This document shows positions 63,838-64,000 of a stretch of DNA of 64,000 nt, piece by piece (the first letter of the stretch is position 1; every line of letters begins with the position of its first letter). The DNA lies in assembly GCA_003134995.1 (NCBI GenBank), contig PLDC01000025.1, positions 182,882 to 246,881 on the forward strand, given 5' to 3'. A program made the position numbers and the translations under genes. The stretch comes from Acidobacteriaceae bacterium. GTDB lineage: Bacteria > Acidobacteriota > Terriglobia > Terriglobales > Acidobacteriaceae. The notes beneath the pieces were generated by a model that saw nothing but the letters and a program-made list of their open reading frames with translations, did no database searches and was not told where the DNA came from.

Positions 63838-64000
63838 ATGTTGAGCATGACGAGAGGGAATTTGCTGGCCCGGTGGCTGGTGGTTGTCAGTTTTTCTCTG
63901 ATGTTTCTAATCGGATCCGCGCAAGCGCAGTTCCGCGGCTCGCTCAGCGGAACGGTGACTGATGCCCAAGGCGCAGTGGTTGCCGGCGCGAAGGTGACCC
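63838..64000 (+). CDS. TonB-dependent receptor with carboxypeptidase-regulatory-like domain (5' end)
   Basis: Truncated by the window edge; 54 codons are present. GAGGAG lies seven bases before the ATG. A signal peptide (LARWLVVVSFSLMFLIGSAQAQ) is followed by FRGSLSGTVTDAQGAVVAGAKVT, reported here as its FRGSLSGTVTDAQGAVV core, the start of a CarboxypepD_reg-like beta domain. This domain opens the large acidobacterial outer-membrane receptors that import oligosaccharides with TonB energy. It fits an uptake role for the substrate of the neighbouring glycosidases. Confidence 0.85.
   Translation, partial: MLSMTRGNLLARWLVVVSFSLMFLIGSAQAQFRGSLSGTVTDAQGAVVAGAKVT

Overview
The window looks like chromosome from an acidobacterium (class Terriglobia or a close relative). 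The reasons are the moderately high GC content, the many secreted YVTN/LVIVD beta-propeller proteins, the LytS/LytTR regulators, a fused LptF-LptG permease, HemQ-type haem synthesis, a BshA-type glycosyltransferase, and the start of a large TonB-dependent receptor with an N-terminal carboxypeptidase-regulatory-like domain at the right edge. The placement is inferred from gene content, since the window holds no rRNA or other phylogenetic marker that I could compare.

Layout. 0-6 kb: dnaX, a small HELGH metalloprotease-like protein, then a STAS / YeiH-type permease / alkyltransferase-like run facing a carboxymuconolactone-decarboxylase-like gene and hemQ. 6-13 kb: accessory and repeat-rich. It holds an exported hypothetical protein, a complete IS1595-type element (7699-9948) with perfect 8-bp target duplications and two cargo genes, a STAS-receiver fusion, a G-rich telomere-like tract, a small MITE-like element, and two gene remnants. 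13-34 kb: mostly housekeeping. It holds rph, guaA, leuS, nfo, a zinc alcohol dehydrogenase, a DAHP synthase, an LptF-LptG fusion and glgB, with several exported hypotheticals and one frameshifted pseudogene (21044-21908).

34.6-36.4 kb: a small accessory island between glgB and a GH57 glycoside hydrolase. It contains a degenerate tRNA-Cys-like sequence, a 165-bp inverted duplication, a winged-helix-like gene and two convergent small genes. 36.5-44 kb: GH57, a LytS/LytTR two-component pair, a cytochrome P460 and eno. 43.7-50.6 kb: an Nmad3-like (nucleotide-modification-associated) gene, an orphan antitoxin whose PIN toxin has been deleted down to its last codons, two secreted beta-propeller proteins, and an intact relative of the same toxin-antitoxin pair. 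50.6-58.2 kb: gpmI, a second LytS-type kinase, a BshA-like glycosyltransferase, a PilZ protein, a YdjC-like deacetylase, a flavin/F420-split-barrel-like protein and tRNA-Val(UAC). 58.2-64 kb: a transglutaminase-like protein, then a saccharide-use locus (PF10091/GH144-like enzyme, GH39 enzyme, LacI-family repressor). The locus faces a TonB-dependent receptor across a promoter that carries a palindromic operator.

How the genes fit together. Glycogen/alpha-glucan genes (glgB, GH57) and lower glycolysis (gpmI, eno) are spread through the window. The right end looks like one regulated uptake-and-degradation locus. The least explained material is the IS cargo (DUF3800 plus a 41-residue protein), the 34.6-36.4 kb island, and the Nmad3/decayed toxin-antitoxin stretch behind eno. 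No CRISPR array, rRNA, prophage structure or replication origin was seen.
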